From Pseudomonadota bacterium (GTDB lineage Bacteria; Desulfobacterota; Desulfovibrionia; Desulfovibrionales; Desulfovibrionaceae): 64,000 nt of DNA. The position numbers were made by a program, and so were the translations under genes. Below the pieces are notes generated by a model, which worked only from the letters and a program-made list of their open reading frames with translations, was not told where the DNA came from and searched no databases. Below are positions 24,272-32,458 of the stretch, in pieces. Positions within the stretch are counted from its first letter, which is position 1; each line of letters opens with the position of its first letter. The stretch is from contig JAEYOJ010000045.1 of NCBI GenBank assembly GCA_023411815.1, positions 1 to 64,000 on the forward strand. Reading direction: 5' to 3'.

Positions 24272-25333
24272 AAGCCGTTCGGTGTCGATGGTCGCCCAGG
24301 ACGTGTTCTTGATCTGGATGAGCAGGCGCTGGGCCTCGGGAAAGTCCTGGCGCATGGCCAGGCAGGCTTCCAGCAGCTCCACGGCCTTGTTGCGGTGGCC
24401 CAGCATCCAGCTCACCCTCGCCTGATGGAAGCGGGCCCATTCGTCGTTGGGGTTGAGCTTGACCGCGTTCTCGTAGGCCTGCGCCGCGCCGTGGAAATCC
24501 TTGCCGCTGTAAAGCTTGTTGCCGAGCAGCAGGAAGGGATTCTCGGCGTCCGGCTCTTCGGCCATGATCTCCACGAACAGTTCCTTGACCTGTTCCAGGC
24601 GCTGGAATTCCGCATGCACCTGGGCGGCCTTCTTGAGAAACGCCCGGCCGGACAGGCGGTCACCCTTGGCCTCGAAGGCGCGGGCCATGGCCTCGTAGGC
24701 CTCGGCGAACAGCGTATTGATCTGCACCGCCTTGTGGAAGCAGGCGATGGCCTCGCCGTACTCGCCTTTGCGCAGATGCTCGAGCCCCTGCATGTAGTAG
24801 GTCTCGGACAGATCCTTGGTCCGCACGATATCCTCGAACTCCCTGATTGCGTCGTCAACGCGCCCCGAGGCGAGCAGATCCTTGCCCTGGCGCAGGCCGG
24901 AAGATTCCTGTTCGTTGCCTGCCGCCATGGACAGGGCCGTGGACATGTGCTTGTGCAGGGTGGCGCCCTGGTAGGGCTTGAGGATGAAGCCGGCGCAGCC
25001 CAAGGAAGCGGCCTGCAGCAGCATGCTCCGGTCGGCGGTCTGGGCCGTGACGACCACGGGTATCCGCCTGGTGGCCGGGCTCTGCCTGAGTCCGCGCAGG
25101 AACGCGATCAGCTCCATGTCCAGGAGCGAGGAGTCGCACAGGATGACTTCGGGCGGGTAGGACGCAACGTACTTGAGCGCCGCGGTCCCGGAGTCGATGG
25201 CGCGGACGAGCTTGAGCGGCAGGCCCTTGAGGTCCGTGGCGTAACGCTTGATCTGCTCGCGGTCGCTGGCGACCACCAGCAACGCCTTGGGAGCCTGCGG
25301 GGCTTGGGATGTCTGGCTACTGACGGCGCTCAC
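24269..25333 (-). CDS. Response regulator receiver-TPR protein
   Basis: A GTG at 25333 starts a 354-residue protein. The receiver domain (about 15-140) has a probable phosphoacceptor Asp in VILCDSSLLDMELI and the lysine in FILKPYQG. At least four tetratricopeptide repeats follow (ETYYMQGLEHLRKGEYGEAI; ENPFLLLGNKLYSGKDFHGA; DEWARFHQARVSWMLGHRNK). There is no DNA-binding output domain, so phosphorylation probably controls a protein contact. Similar proteins are frequent in Desulfovibrio. No kinase is adjacent, and the stop codon is part of repeat copy D. Confidence 0.85.
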   Translation of the reverse strand: MSAVSSQTSQAPQAPKALLVVASDREQIKRYATDLKGLPLKLVRAIDSGTAALKYVASYPPEVILCDSSLLDMELIAFLRGLRQSPATRRIPVVVTAQTADRSMLLQAASLGCAGFILKPYQGATLHKHMSTALSMAAGNEQESSGLRQGKDLLASGRVDDAIREFEDIVRTKDLSETYYMQGLEHLRKGEYGEAIACFHKAVQINTLFAEAYEAMARAFEAKGDRLSGRAFLKKAAQVHAEFQRLEQVKELFVEIMAEEPDAENPFLLLGNKLYSGKDFHGAAQAYENAVKLNPNDEWARFHQARVSWMLGHRNKAVELLEACLAMRQDFPEAQRLLIQIKNTSWATIDTERL

Positions 25334-25481
25334 TCTGGTTTCCGTGGTGAAAAACCATCACTCATTTTGCAGCGCTTGGCCAGCGCTTTGTAAGGCGCCA
25401 TTGGAGCGCATCGGGACTAGCGCTTTTTCATGGGATGGGAGCGCCTTCGCGCTTTCCTGCGACGGATTCGGCTCGGGAACG

Positions 25482-26876
25482 TCAGATGATGCCTGCGTAC
25501 TCCGCGGCGGCCCGGACGAAGTTGGGAGCCCAGTCTGGAATTCCCAGGGCGTGGATATGAGTGTAGCCGGCGAAGGTGCGCTTGTGCACGAGTCCGTCCC
25601 GGCCGTCATGCATGCCCGACCCGCGCTCCACGCGGAGGGCGAAATCCAGGTGCGGGGCCGGGCCGTCCAGGCAGCAGGCCGAGTAATGGAACTCGTGGCC
25701 GGGAATGCGCGCGCCGGCCCTGAAGAACGGCGTCTCGCGCACGGCCTGGGCCTCGATGTAGCCCAAGCCCTGCGGCCGCTTGCACAGCCGCGTGGACACG
25801 GGAAAGACGCCGGCCATGGGCCAGGACCGGTCCTGGTACTCCAGGCGGTTGGCCAGGTACATGAAGCCGCCGCATTCGGCATAGATGGGCATGCCCGATT
25901 CGGAAAACCCGCGCACGCGTTCGCGCACGCCCGCGTTGGCGGCCAGGGTCTCGGCGTGCGTCTCGGGAAAGCCTCCGCCGAGGTACAGCCCGTGTAGTTC
26001 GGGCCAGGGCTCGGAGGTAAGGATGCTAACGCTCGCGATCTCGGCGCCCGCTCGTTCCAGGGCCTCGATATTCTCCGGATAGTAGAACCACAGGGCCGCG
26101 TCCTGCACCACGCCGATGCGCGGCCTGCGCGGCAGCCGCAGAGGCTCGGGCCAGAGCCCGGAATGCGCGCCGGCCGCCACGGGCAGGGGCTGCGCGGATT
26201 CGGCGATGGTCCGCACGGCCCGCACATCGCAGCTCGAAGTCACGACGTCCGCCAGGCGGTCCAGGGCCGCATGCACGTCATCGGCCAGTTCCTGATCCGA
26301 CCACAAGCCCATGTGCCGCTCGGGGATGGGATTTTCGGGCAGTTTGGGCAGCATGCCGATGACCGGCACGTCCGTGTACTGCTCGATGGCTCCGCGCAGG
26401 ATGGAGCGGTGCCGCTCGCCGGCCGTGCGGTTGCAGACCACGCCGGCCAGCCGCAAGCCGGGCTCGAAGGCCGCGATGCCCGCCACGACGGCGGCGGCGG
26501 TGCGGGTCATCTTGGTGCAGTCGAGCACCAGGATCACCGGGGCCTTGATCTGGCGCGACAGTTCGGCCGTGGACAGGGTGCCCTGCACGTCGCGTCCGTC
26601 GAAGATGCCGCGGTTGCCCTCCACCACGGCCAGGTCGAAGCCGGCCATGCGGTCGGCGAACAACACGGGCAGCAGCGCGGGCGGCATGAGGTGCGGATCG
26701 AGATTGCAGGCCGTGGCGCCCGCGGCGAGGCCGAGCCACTTGGCGTCGATATAGTCGGGGCCCTTCTTGAAGGGGCGCACGGCCAGACCGCTTCGGGCCA
26801 GGGCCCGGCACAGTCCAAGCGAAAGAATCGTCTTGCCAGATCCGCCGGATAGCCCGGCCAGGACCAAGCGCGGCAT
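25482..26876 (-). CDS. cbiA: Cobyrinic acid a,c-diamide synthase
   Basis: The 464-residue product begins MPRLVLAGLSGGSGKT at the ATG at 26876, with a P-loop for ATP. Longer frames reach 26969 without a better ribosome site. The middle has VVEGNRGIFDGRD, and the C-terminal glutamine amidotransferase domain has YLGGGFPETHAETL and the nucleophile Cys in YAECGGFMYLANRLE. It amidates the a and c side chains of cobyrinic acid, supporting cobamide and, in sulfate reducers, sirohydrochlorin-derived cofactor chemistry. It stands downstream of dsrABD, as in other Desulfovibrio, but a hairpin with a T-run at 26968-27016 suggests separate transcription. Confidence 0.93.
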   Translation of the reverse strand: MPRLVLAGLSGGSGKTILSLGLCRALARSGLAVRPFKKGPDYIDAKWLGLAAGATACNLDPHLMPPALLPVLFADRMAGFDLAVVEGNRGIFDGRDVQGTLSTAELSRQIKAPVILVLDCTKMTRTAAAVVAGIAAFEPGLRLAGVVCNRTAGERHRSILRGAIEQYTDVPVIGMLPKLPENPIPERHMGLWSDQELADDVHAALDRLADVVTSSCDVRAVRTIAESAQPLPVAAGAHSGLWPEPLRLPRRPRIGVVQDAALWFYYPENIEALERAGAEIASVSILTSEPWPELHGLYLGGGFPETHAETLAANAGVRERVRGFSESGMPIYAECGGFMYLANRLEYQDRSWPMAGVFPVSTRLCKRPQGLGYIEAQAVRETPFFRAGARIPGHEFHYSACCLDGPAPHLDFALRVERGSGMHDGRDGLVHKRTFAGYTHIHALGIPDWAPNFVRAAAEYAGII

Positions 26877-26967
26877 GCATGGATCGCCGGTCGGCCCCGA
26901 AGGCCGCAAGAAGGAGGAAGCGTTCTGCATTGATGGTCTATGTCGCGGATGCGAAAAGCTTGAGGCC

Positions 26968-27016
26968 AAAAAACTCAGAGCCGGGAGGCAGGACGCGTGC
27001 TCCCGCCAACCCGGCT
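26968..27016 (-). terminator. Probable terminator of the dsrABD transcript
   Basis: Reading leftward, AGCCGGG (27016-27010) pairs with CCCGGCT (26985-26979), and six T residues (26973-26968) follow after five bases. The loop is long, 24 bases, with partial inner pairing. It lies 60 bp downstream of dsrD. Confidence 0.5.
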
Positions 27017-27077
27017 CCTGCGTAACGGACTCTGGAACCGCCGTGCGTGCGCGGCGAGTCCCTCAGCCGTGGAATTC

Positions 27078-27320
27078 CTAATCCTCGCCAGCAGCGTGCT
27101 TGCCGGCGCCCTTGAGACCGTACATGGTCGTGGAACCGGAAGACCAGTACTCAAGCTTCTCTTCCTTGACCAGGTCGGACAGGATCTTCTTCACTTCACG
27201 CGGCTTGCCGTCGGGAAACAGGGCCGTGAAATCGTTGAAGTAGAACTTTGTCTTCTTTTCCTTCTTCTCTTCAAGGAACTTGAGGATCTCGCCTCTCGCG
27301 GTAGCTGGATCGAACGTCAT
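27078..27320 (-). CDS. dsrD: Dissimilatory sulfite reductase D
   Basis: The 80-residue protein is the DsrD winged-helix protein found next to dsrAB in sulfate reducers: GEILKFLEEKKEKKTKFYFN, FPDGKPREVKKILSDLVKEE, then LEYWSSGSTTMYGLKG. DsrD is reported to stimulate sulfite reduction by DsrAB; it lacks cofactor cysteines. It is 68 bp downstream of dsrB with a strong hairpin (27343-27370) between the two, which may set its expression apart. Confidence 0.97.
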   Translation of the reverse strand: MTFDPATARGEILKFLEEKKEKKTKFYFNDFTALFPDGKPREVKKILSDLVKEEKLEYWSSGSTTMYGLKGAGKHAAGED

Positions 27321-27342
27321 TGCAAACCCCCTTGTTTAGGAG

Positions 27343-27370
27343 CAGGGGCGCGGCCTTGACCGCGCCCCTG
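27343..27370 (-). promoter_or_regulatory. Hairpin between dsrB and dsrD
   Basis: An 11-bp perfect stem pairs CAGGGGCGCGG (27343-27353) with CCGCGCCCCTG (27360-27370) around a 6-base loop. No T-run follows in the minus direction. It could be a partial terminator or a processing or stabilising hairpin. Confidence 0.65.
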
Positions 27371-27388
27371 GTTGAATGCCTCAACTCT

Positions 27389-28534
27389 CTACCACTTGAA
27401 CTGGGTGCTCTGACGCCAGGTGTAGTAGGCGTGATCGCGGAAGTCGTCGATGAGGTGGTGGGTGAAGGGAAGTCCGGTGACTTCGAAGAACTTCTCCCAG
27501 CCGATGCGCTCGGCCCACTCGCCAACGCGCTCGTACTTGCGGGCGTCCTTGGCATAAGCCTCAAGGATCTGCTTGATGACCTTGGTCAGGGACGGCCAGC
27601 GGGGCGGCTCGTTGGGCACGAAGGCCACGACGACCTTGGAGAACTTGGGCATGGACAGGCGGTTGGAGACCTTGCCGCCGACCATGATGGCGCAGCCGTC
27701 ACCCTCGCCGTCGGCCAGGGGCAGCGCGGCGCACATGGTGTAGCAGTTGCCGCAGAACATGCAGCGCTCGTCCTTGATGGCCACGGTGTTGCGCTGCTTG
27801 CCGTCGATCTCGATCTTGGTCGGACGGATGGCGGCGGTGGGGCAGGCGGCGACGGCCAGCGGGATTTCGCAGATCTGGTCAAGAACCGCGTGGTCCTTGA
27901 GGGGCGGCTTGCGGTGGATGCCCACGACGGCGATGTCGGAGCAGTGCACGGCGCCGCACATGTTCAAGCAGCAGGCCAGGGCCAGACGGACCGAGGCCGG
28001 CAGCTTCATGCTGCCGAAGTACTCGAACACTTCGTCCATCACGGCCTTGACCGGGCCGGCGGCGTCGGTGGCCGGGGTGTGGCAGTGCTGCCAGCCCTGG
28101 GTGTGCACCATGTTCGGGGTCGAGGCGCCGGTGCCGCCGATGGGGAACTTGAACGAACCGCCGGGGAACTTGCGGCCCTTCAGGTCGTCCATCAGGGGCT
28201 TCACCTTGTCCTTGGAATCAACCATGAACTCCACGTTGTTACGCGTGGTGAAGCGCAGGTGACCGCCGCAGTGCTTGTCGGCGATCTCGCACATCTCGCG
28301 GATGAGCGTAACGGTCATGAGGCGGGCGGTGCCGCAACGGACCGTGTAGACTTCGTCGCCGGACTCGGCCTTGTGCATGAGCACGCCGGGCTCCAGGATC
28401 TCGTGGTAAGCCCACTTGCCGAAGTTCTTCTTGATGACCGGGGGCAGGAACTCGTTGAAGTTCCGGGGGCCGATGTCGGAAATGCGGTTCTCCATCGGCT
28501 TATCAGGATTGTATCCAGAGGAAATGAAAGCCAT
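27389..28534 (-). CDS. dsrB: Dissimilatory sulfite reductase beta subunit
   Basis: The ATG at 28534 follows GGGAGGAAG, giving 381 residues, the standard DsrB length. The siroheme/[4Fe-4S] ligands are in LALACCLNMCGAVHCSD, and a ferredoxin-like insert has CMFCGNCYTMC. The N-terminal FISSGYNPDKPMENR and the C-terminal YYTWRQSTQFKW are typical. With DsrA it forms the alpha2beta2 enzyme that reduces sulfite in the cytoplasm, handing sulfur to DsrC as a trisulfide. It is 63 bp downstream of dsrA. Confidence 0.98.
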   Translation of the reverse strand: MAFISSGYNPDKPMENRISDIGPRNFNEFLPPVIKKNFGKWAYHEILEPGVLMHKAESGDEVYTVRCGTARLMTVTLIREMCEIADKHCGGHLRFTTRNNVEFMVDSKDKVKPLMDDLKGRKFPGGSFKFPIGGTGASTPNMVHTQGWQHCHTPATDAAGPVKAVMDEVFEYFGSMKLPASVRLALACCLNMCGAVHCSDIAVVGIHRKPPLKDHAVLDQICEIPLAVAACPTAAIRPTKIEIDGKQRNTVAIKDERCMFCGNCYTMCAALPLADGEGDGCAIMVGGKVSNRLSMPKFSKVVVAFVPNEPPRWPSLTKVIKQILEAYAKDARKYERVGEWAERIGWEKFFEVTGLPFTHHLIDDFRDHAYYTWRQSTQFKW

Positions 28535-28597
28535 CGTGCTTCCTCCCAAGGTATGTCGTTGTCTAGTGCTCGCCTAAGCCTCAAGCCGCCAACCCGA

Positions 28598-29908
28598 CTA
28601 GCGGGCGTGACGCTTGCGGTACTCCTCGATGGGACGATCCCAGCCGCCGACCTCTTCTTCCTTCCAGAAGATGTAGGGGTTCTCGCGGGGGTACTTGACG
28701 TGGCGCGCATCGGGATCGACGCCGACGACCTCAAGAACCTTCTGCAAGGACATGCGGCGCATGGTCTCGCCGACGCGCTCGCGGTTCTTGCCTTCTTCCA
28801 TCCACCAATCCCAGATCTTCTCGACGACTTCCTTGATCTCGTCGAAAGGCTCCTCGGCGGGGACGAAGGGTACGATGAGGGAGGACATCTGCTGGCCGTC
28901 CAGGATGGGGGCCTTGGCGCCGAGCAGGATGGAGGCGCCGGTTTCCTCACCGATGCGCAGGGCGCGGGGCATGACGCAGATGCAGTGCATGCAGCGCACG
29001 CAGTTCTTGTTGTCGATGGACAGCTTGGAGCCGTCCCACTTCATGCACTGGCCGGGGCAGCGATTCACGACTTCGGCAACGATGTCGAACTTGCCCCAGT
29101 CGCGACCGGCGTGGGCGCCCGCGTTGGGCTTGAACTCGCCGCCGACGTAGGCCTTCACGGCGCCCTGGTCGATGCGGATGTCGCTCTTCCAGGTACCGAT
29201 GACCGAGAAGTCGGAACGGGCGATGGAGGCCACGCAGCCCAGGGGGCAGCCGTCGAACTTGAACTTGAACTTGTAGGGGAAGGCCGGGCGGTGCAGCTCG
29301 TCCTGATACTCCTGCACCAGGGCGTACTCGCAGGCCTGGGAGTCGTAGCAGGCGAACTCACAGCGGGACTTGCCCAGACAGCTGGCGGGCGTGCGCAGGT
29401 TGGAGCCGGAGCCGCCCAGGTCGTTGTTCATCTTGTGGGTCAGGTCGAAGAAGATCTCTTCGAGCTGCTCGGTGAAGGTGCCCAGGAGCACGATGTCACC
29501 GGTGGAGCCGTGCATGTTGGTCAGACCCGAGCCGCGCAGGTCCCAGATGTCGCACAGCTGGCGCAGGAACTCGGAGGTGTAGTACTTGCCGGCGGGCTGG
29601 GCGACGCGCACGGTGTGGAAGTGGGCAACGCCCGGGAACTGCTGGGGCATGTCGCAGTAACGGCCGATAACGCCGCCGCCGTATCCGAACACGCCCACGA
29701 TGCCGCCGTGCTTCCAGTGCGTCTCCTTGTCCTTGTAGGAGAGTTCCTGCAAGCCGAGCCAATCGTCACAAACGTCAGCCGGGATCTGGAACTCGATGTT
29801 ATCAGGGTTGGCCTTGCGACGCTCGGCCTCGCCCTTGATGTCATCAACCCAGCTTGGCCAAGGCCCCTTGGTCAACTCATCGAGCATCGGGGTCTTGTGT
29901 TTTGCCAT
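28598..29908 (-). CDS. dsrA: Dissimilatory sulfite reductase alpha subunit
   Basis: From the ATG at 29908 (GGAGGTAGCACC upstream) the protein has 436 residues, matching the family. Ligands for the siroheme-coupled cluster are seen in TPASCLGKSRCEFACYDSQA and in FDGCPLGCVASIARSD, and the ferredoxin domain has CVRCMHCICVMP. It is the catalytic partner of DsrB in sulfite reduction, the final energy-conserving step of sulfate respiration. It is the first gene of the dsrABD transcript. A 390-bp upstream region probably contains the promoter. Confidence 0.98.
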   Translation of the reverse strand: MAKHKTPMLDELTKGPWPSWVDDIKGEAERRKANPDNIEFQIPADVCDDWLGLQELSYKDKETHWKHGGIVGVFGYGGGVIGRYCDMPQQFPGVAHFHTVRVAQPAGKYYTSEFLRQLCDIWDLRGSGLTNMHGSTGDIVLLGTFTEQLEEIFFDLTHKMNNDLGGSGSNLRTPASCLGKSRCEFACYDSQACEYALVQEYQDELHRPAFPYKFKFKFDGCPLGCVASIARSDFSVIGTWKSDIRIDQGAVKAYVGGEFKPNAGAHAGRDWGKFDIVAEVVNRCPGQCMKWDGSKLSIDNKNCVRCMHCICVMPRALRIGEETGASILLGAKAPILDGQQMSSLIVPFVPAEEPFDEIKEVVEKIWDWWMEEGKNRERVGETMRRMSLQKVLEVVGVDPDARHVKYPRENPYIFWKEEEVGGWDRPIEEYRKRHAR

Positions 29909-30300
29909 GGTGCTACCTCCATCGGTTTCAATCATTTACAGGCCGCAACCAGTACAGAGCCGTCATCTATTACGACCTTCGTCACGCCACGGGCAGGCCG
30001 ATGCGAAGGGCTCTCTCGATGCCTGGATGGAAGGATGAGTCCGGCCGATGAGCCTCATCTCTTGCCATATAATGGACAAGAACACCCGTTTGCTAGAAGC
30101 AATCAGGGATTTTGTCAACCCAAATGCCTTGCAGGCCAATGGCTTGGGCATGCTCGACCGCTTCGAAGCCTCCTCTCCACGGAGCAGCAAAACATGGATG
30201 AGGTTACACGAGCCGCTCCTACGTATCCTGGATTCTCGTAACCGAGAGACACAAAAAGCACAATGTTTTACTCGCACGCCACAGCATTTCGGCCTTTTTT
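29909..30300. other. Upstream region of dsrA
   Basis: About 390 bp, AT-richer than the flanks, with no supported gene. An open frame from 30048 on the plus strand crosses it but runs antisense to the next gene and has no coding character. The best promoter candidate for dsrA is at 30090-30118. That would leave a leader of about 180 bases, in which I could not identify a riboswitch. Confidence 0.5.
30090..30118 (-). promoter_or_regulatory. Candidate dsrA promoter
   Basis: On the minus strand a perfect -35 box TTGACA (30118-30113) is followed after 17 bases by TAGCAA (30095-30090), a weak -10. Other -10 candidates in the leader lack a matching -35. Confidence 0.4.
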
Positions 30301-31080
30301 TCACAAACCATCGCTACTCCTCTTGTCCAGCCATTCCAGGGCATTCCGGCACAATGCCCCCACGCTTGTCCGGGTCAGCCGGCCGCCATGAAACAGATCC
30401 AGCCCGGTTCGGTCGTCGATCCGAGCGGCCACCGCGGCCCGGCCCCCGGGGCCCAGCGCATCGCCGGACCTGGCCAGTTGCGCCAGCACCCAGCAGGCCA
30501 GCCCCCTGGACACGGCGTCGTGGCATTCCACGGCCTCGGCTGCGGTCTTTCCCTCCACGCCTCTCGCCGGATCGAGCACCAGCAGCAGGTCGGGCATGGC
30601 CTTGCGCGCCAGTTCCGGCCGCGCCTGGGCCAGCCGTCCCAGGCCCCACAGCACGCCGCGCCGCAGGGCCGCGTTGTCCAGGTAGTTGCCGTGGCAGATG
30701 TCGCCTCCGGCCTCGCGCACGTAGGACGCGAGGATCGTATGGTACTCCCGCGCCAGGCCCTCGTGCCCTGCCATCACCGCGCCCATGGCCTCGGCCACGC
30801 CCCAGCCCATGTTGCCGGATTCCTCGTTCATGCGCCACATCATCTGGCGCATGACCACTCGCGCGGCCTCCATGTCCTGCCGGGCCAGCGCTGGCACCAC
30901 CAGCCCGAAGGCCTCCGCCGCCCGCCAGCGCACAAGATCGTCCCTGTGCAGAAGCATCTGGAACAAGGGACCGACCAGATCGCCGGGGCGCCCGCCGGCC
31001 AGGCCATCCACCCGCTCTGACCAATCTTCCCCAGCCAGCGCTTCGGCCAGTTTCGCCTTCAGTTCTCTGAATCTCGCCAT
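30301..31080 (-). CDS. HEAT-like repeat protein of sulfate reducers
   Basis: Starting with MARFRELKAKLAEAL at the ATG at 31080, the product has 259 residues. The body is made of alpha-helical pairs such as LFQMLLHRDDLVRWRAAEAF, RRGVLWGLGRLAQARPELAR and AVSRGLACWVLAQLARSGD, the look of HEAT repeats, where each helix pair reports on DNA- or protein-binding scaffolds. It contains a few cysteines and histidines (GGDICHGNYLDN, EAVECHDAVSR) that could bind metal or a cofactor. Similar proteins occur in Desulfovibrio genomes. The gene is divergent in neither direction: dsrA lies downstream on the same strand. Confidence 0.65.
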   Translation of the reverse strand: MARFRELKAKLAEALAGEDWSERVDGLAGGRPGDLVGPLFQMLLHRDDLVRWRAAEAFGLVVPALARQDMEAARVVMRQMMWRMNEESGNMGWGVAEAMGAVMAGHEGLAREYHTILASYVREAGGDICHGNYLDNAALRRGVLWGLGRLAQARPELARKAMPDLLLVLDPARGVEGKTAAEAVECHDAVSRGLACWVLAQLARSGDALGPGGRAAVAARIDDRTGLDLFHGGRLTRTSVGALCRNALEWLDKRSSDGL

Positions 31081-31147
31081 CAAGATGACCCCGGATTTCC
31101 GTTCCACACTACGCCCGTTCGCCCTCTCCCGCAATGCGGACCAAACA

Positions 31148-31183
31148 AAACGGCCGCTTTCCGATATCGGAATGCGGCCGTTT
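31148..31183 (-). terminator. Terminator of the TPR protein gene
   Basis: AAACGGCCGC (31148-31157) and GCGGCCGTTT (31174-31183) flank an inner stem TTCCGA/TCGGAA. In the minus direction it is followed by TGTTTGG. It lies downstream of the TPR gene that ends at 31299. Confidence 0.8.
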
Positions 31184-31194
31184 CGCGCTTCAAT

Positions 31195-31295
31195 TCAGTT
31201 CGCAAAATACTTCGCTGGTCCAGGGGCGCGCCCGATGTGAGCATGGCCCTGGCAGGTGGGGCCTGGGGAGGGCAAAGTCCTTCCCGGCCCTTATG
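31195..31295. repeat. Dispersed hairpin repeat, family 2, partial copy
   Basis: GGTCCAGGGGCGCGCCC, CAGGTGGGGCCTGGGGAGGG and CAAAGTCCTTCCC follow the order of the family-2 units found at 53995, 54166, 62196 and 62385. It lies between the terminator and the end of the TPR gene. Confidence 0.55.
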
Positions 31296-31298
31296 CAC

Positions 31299-31922
31299 TC
31301 AGGCCCCGTGGGCCTCCAGCTCCTTGAGCAAACCCTCGGGCGACTCGAAGCCCGTCTGGCGGGCCTTCTCCACGTACTCGCGGGACTTGGCGAAGTTGCC
31401 GCGCTCCAGTTCAACCAGGGCCAGGTTGTTGAGGGCCGGGCCGAAGTTGGGCTCGATCTCCAGGGCCTTCTTGGACTGGGCCTCGGACGCGTCCAGATCG
31501 CCCTTCATGTACAAGGCTCCGCCCAGGCTGGCGATGGCCTGCACGAAGTTGGCGTCCTTCTTGATTGCCTGCTTGAAGGCCTTGATGGCCTCGTCGGCGT
31601 TGCCGCGCTGCATGTGCACGAAGCCCATGTTGGCGTAGGGCACGGGGAAGAGCGGCATGGTCTTGGCCGCTATTTCGTTGTAGTGCAGGCAGCCGTCCAG
31701 GTCGCCGCGCTGCATGGCGATGCCGCCGAGCTGCACGTAGGCCTCGACCAGCTTCGGCGAGCAATCCACGGCCTTGAGGAAGGCATGCTCGGCTTCCCTG
31801 AACATTCGCTTGGTCAGGTAGCCCATGCCCAGCTTGTAGTGTGTGTTGGCGCACTGCGGATTATCCTGGAGCTTGGCCATCTGCTCCGCGATGTATGCGT
31901 CGACTTTTGCTGTGTTGCTCAT
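31299..31922 (-). CDS. Tetratricopeptide repeat protein
   Basis: A 207-residue soluble protein built of at least four TPR units: ANTHYKLGMGYLTKRMFREA, VEAYVQLGGIAMQRGDLDGC, FPVPYANMGFVHMQRGNADE and FGPALNNLALVELERGNFAK. There is no signal peptide, so it acts in the cytoplasm as a protein-binding scaffold. It is close to dsr genes, but its partner is unknown. A family-1 repeat (31996-32113) lies upstream. Confidence 0.85.
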   Translation of the reverse strand: MSNTAKVDAYIAEQMAKLQDNPQCANTHYKLGMGYLTKRMFREAEHAFLKAVDCSPKLVEAYVQLGGIAMQRGDLDGCLHYNEIAAKTMPLFPVPYANMGFVHMQRGNADEAIKAFKQAIKKDANFVQAIASLGGALYMKGDLDASEAQSKKALEIEPNFGPALNNLALVELERGNFAKSREYVEKARQTGFESPEGLLKELEAHGA

Positions 31923-31995
31923 GCGCGTGTCCTCCGAAGGTGGCGGGTATGCGTATATCGGGCCTTGGGCGGCAACCGCCCGACTAAAGCAAATT

Positions 31996-32113
31996 TGATT
32001 TCAGACGCTCCCTTCGGCGCTCAACGGCGAAACAAGTTTCGCCTACGCCTACGGGGCGGGCGGCGGGAACCGCCGCCAGAGCATTTAGCTATTTTCAATA
32101 GCGAAATGCTCTA
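31996..32113. repeat. Dispersed palindromic repeat, family 1, copy F
   Basis: Its right end is a hairpin of its own: AGAGCATTT and GCTATT at 32078-32093 pair with AATAGC and AAATGCTCT at 32097-32112 with one mismatch. GGCGAAAC (32026-32033) pairs with GTTTCGCC (32036-32043), which differs from the GGCGCAA/TTGCGCC stem of copies C and G on both sides. The TAG read leftward from 32113 is the stop codon of the next gene. Confidence 0.75.
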
Positions 32114-32458
32114 ATCCTTGAGCAAGCCCTGCTCCCGGAGAAAATCCAGGTACCAGCGGGCGAAATCCATCATGCCCACGTAGCGGTCGATGCCGTTGAT
32201 GACCCCGTTGGCCAGGTCGAAGGCGCCCTGGGCGTAGGCGTCGTCGTGACGGCGCTCGGGCACGCTGCGCAGGAAGGTGCGCACGAGTTCGTGGGCCGTG
32301 AGCTTGACCTCGTCGGTGCGGATGTCGATGGGGTCGTTGGGCTCGGCGAACGGCTCCCAGTTCTCGTAGCCTATCTTGTCCACGAACTTGCGCCGCCTGG
32401 GCGACAGACGCTCGTAAATGGCCCGCTTCTGGGCCTCGTGCTCAGGGCTGCAGGCCAC
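32111..32458 (-). CDS. Small conserved-looking protein coupled to the YkgJ-type gene
   Basis: A GTG at 32458 directly follows the TAG of the upstream gene, so translation is coupled. The 115-residue product is acidic and helical: KRAIYERLSPRRRKFVDKIG, TDEVKLTAHELVRTFLRSV, FARWYLDFLREQGLLKD. No motif is recognised. Pairing with a cysteine-cluster protein gene suggests that the two act together. Confidence 0.7.
   Translation of the reverse strand: MACSPEHEAQKRAIYERLSPRRRKFVDKIGYENWEPFAEPNDPIDIRTDEVKLTAHELVRTFLRSVPERRHDDAYAQGAFDLANGVINGIDRYVGMMDFARWYLDFLREQGLLKD

Noticed and set aside
27320..30241. A 973-residue open frame on the plus strand across dsrB and dsrA
   Set aside because: It is antisense to well-conserved dsr genes. 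Long antisense frames are common in GC-rich DNA, and the translation has no known motif.
30048..30854. Open frame in the dsrA upstream region, beginning near 30048
   Set aside because: The first part is AT-rich and without motifs, and the second part is antisense to the HEAT-like gene.
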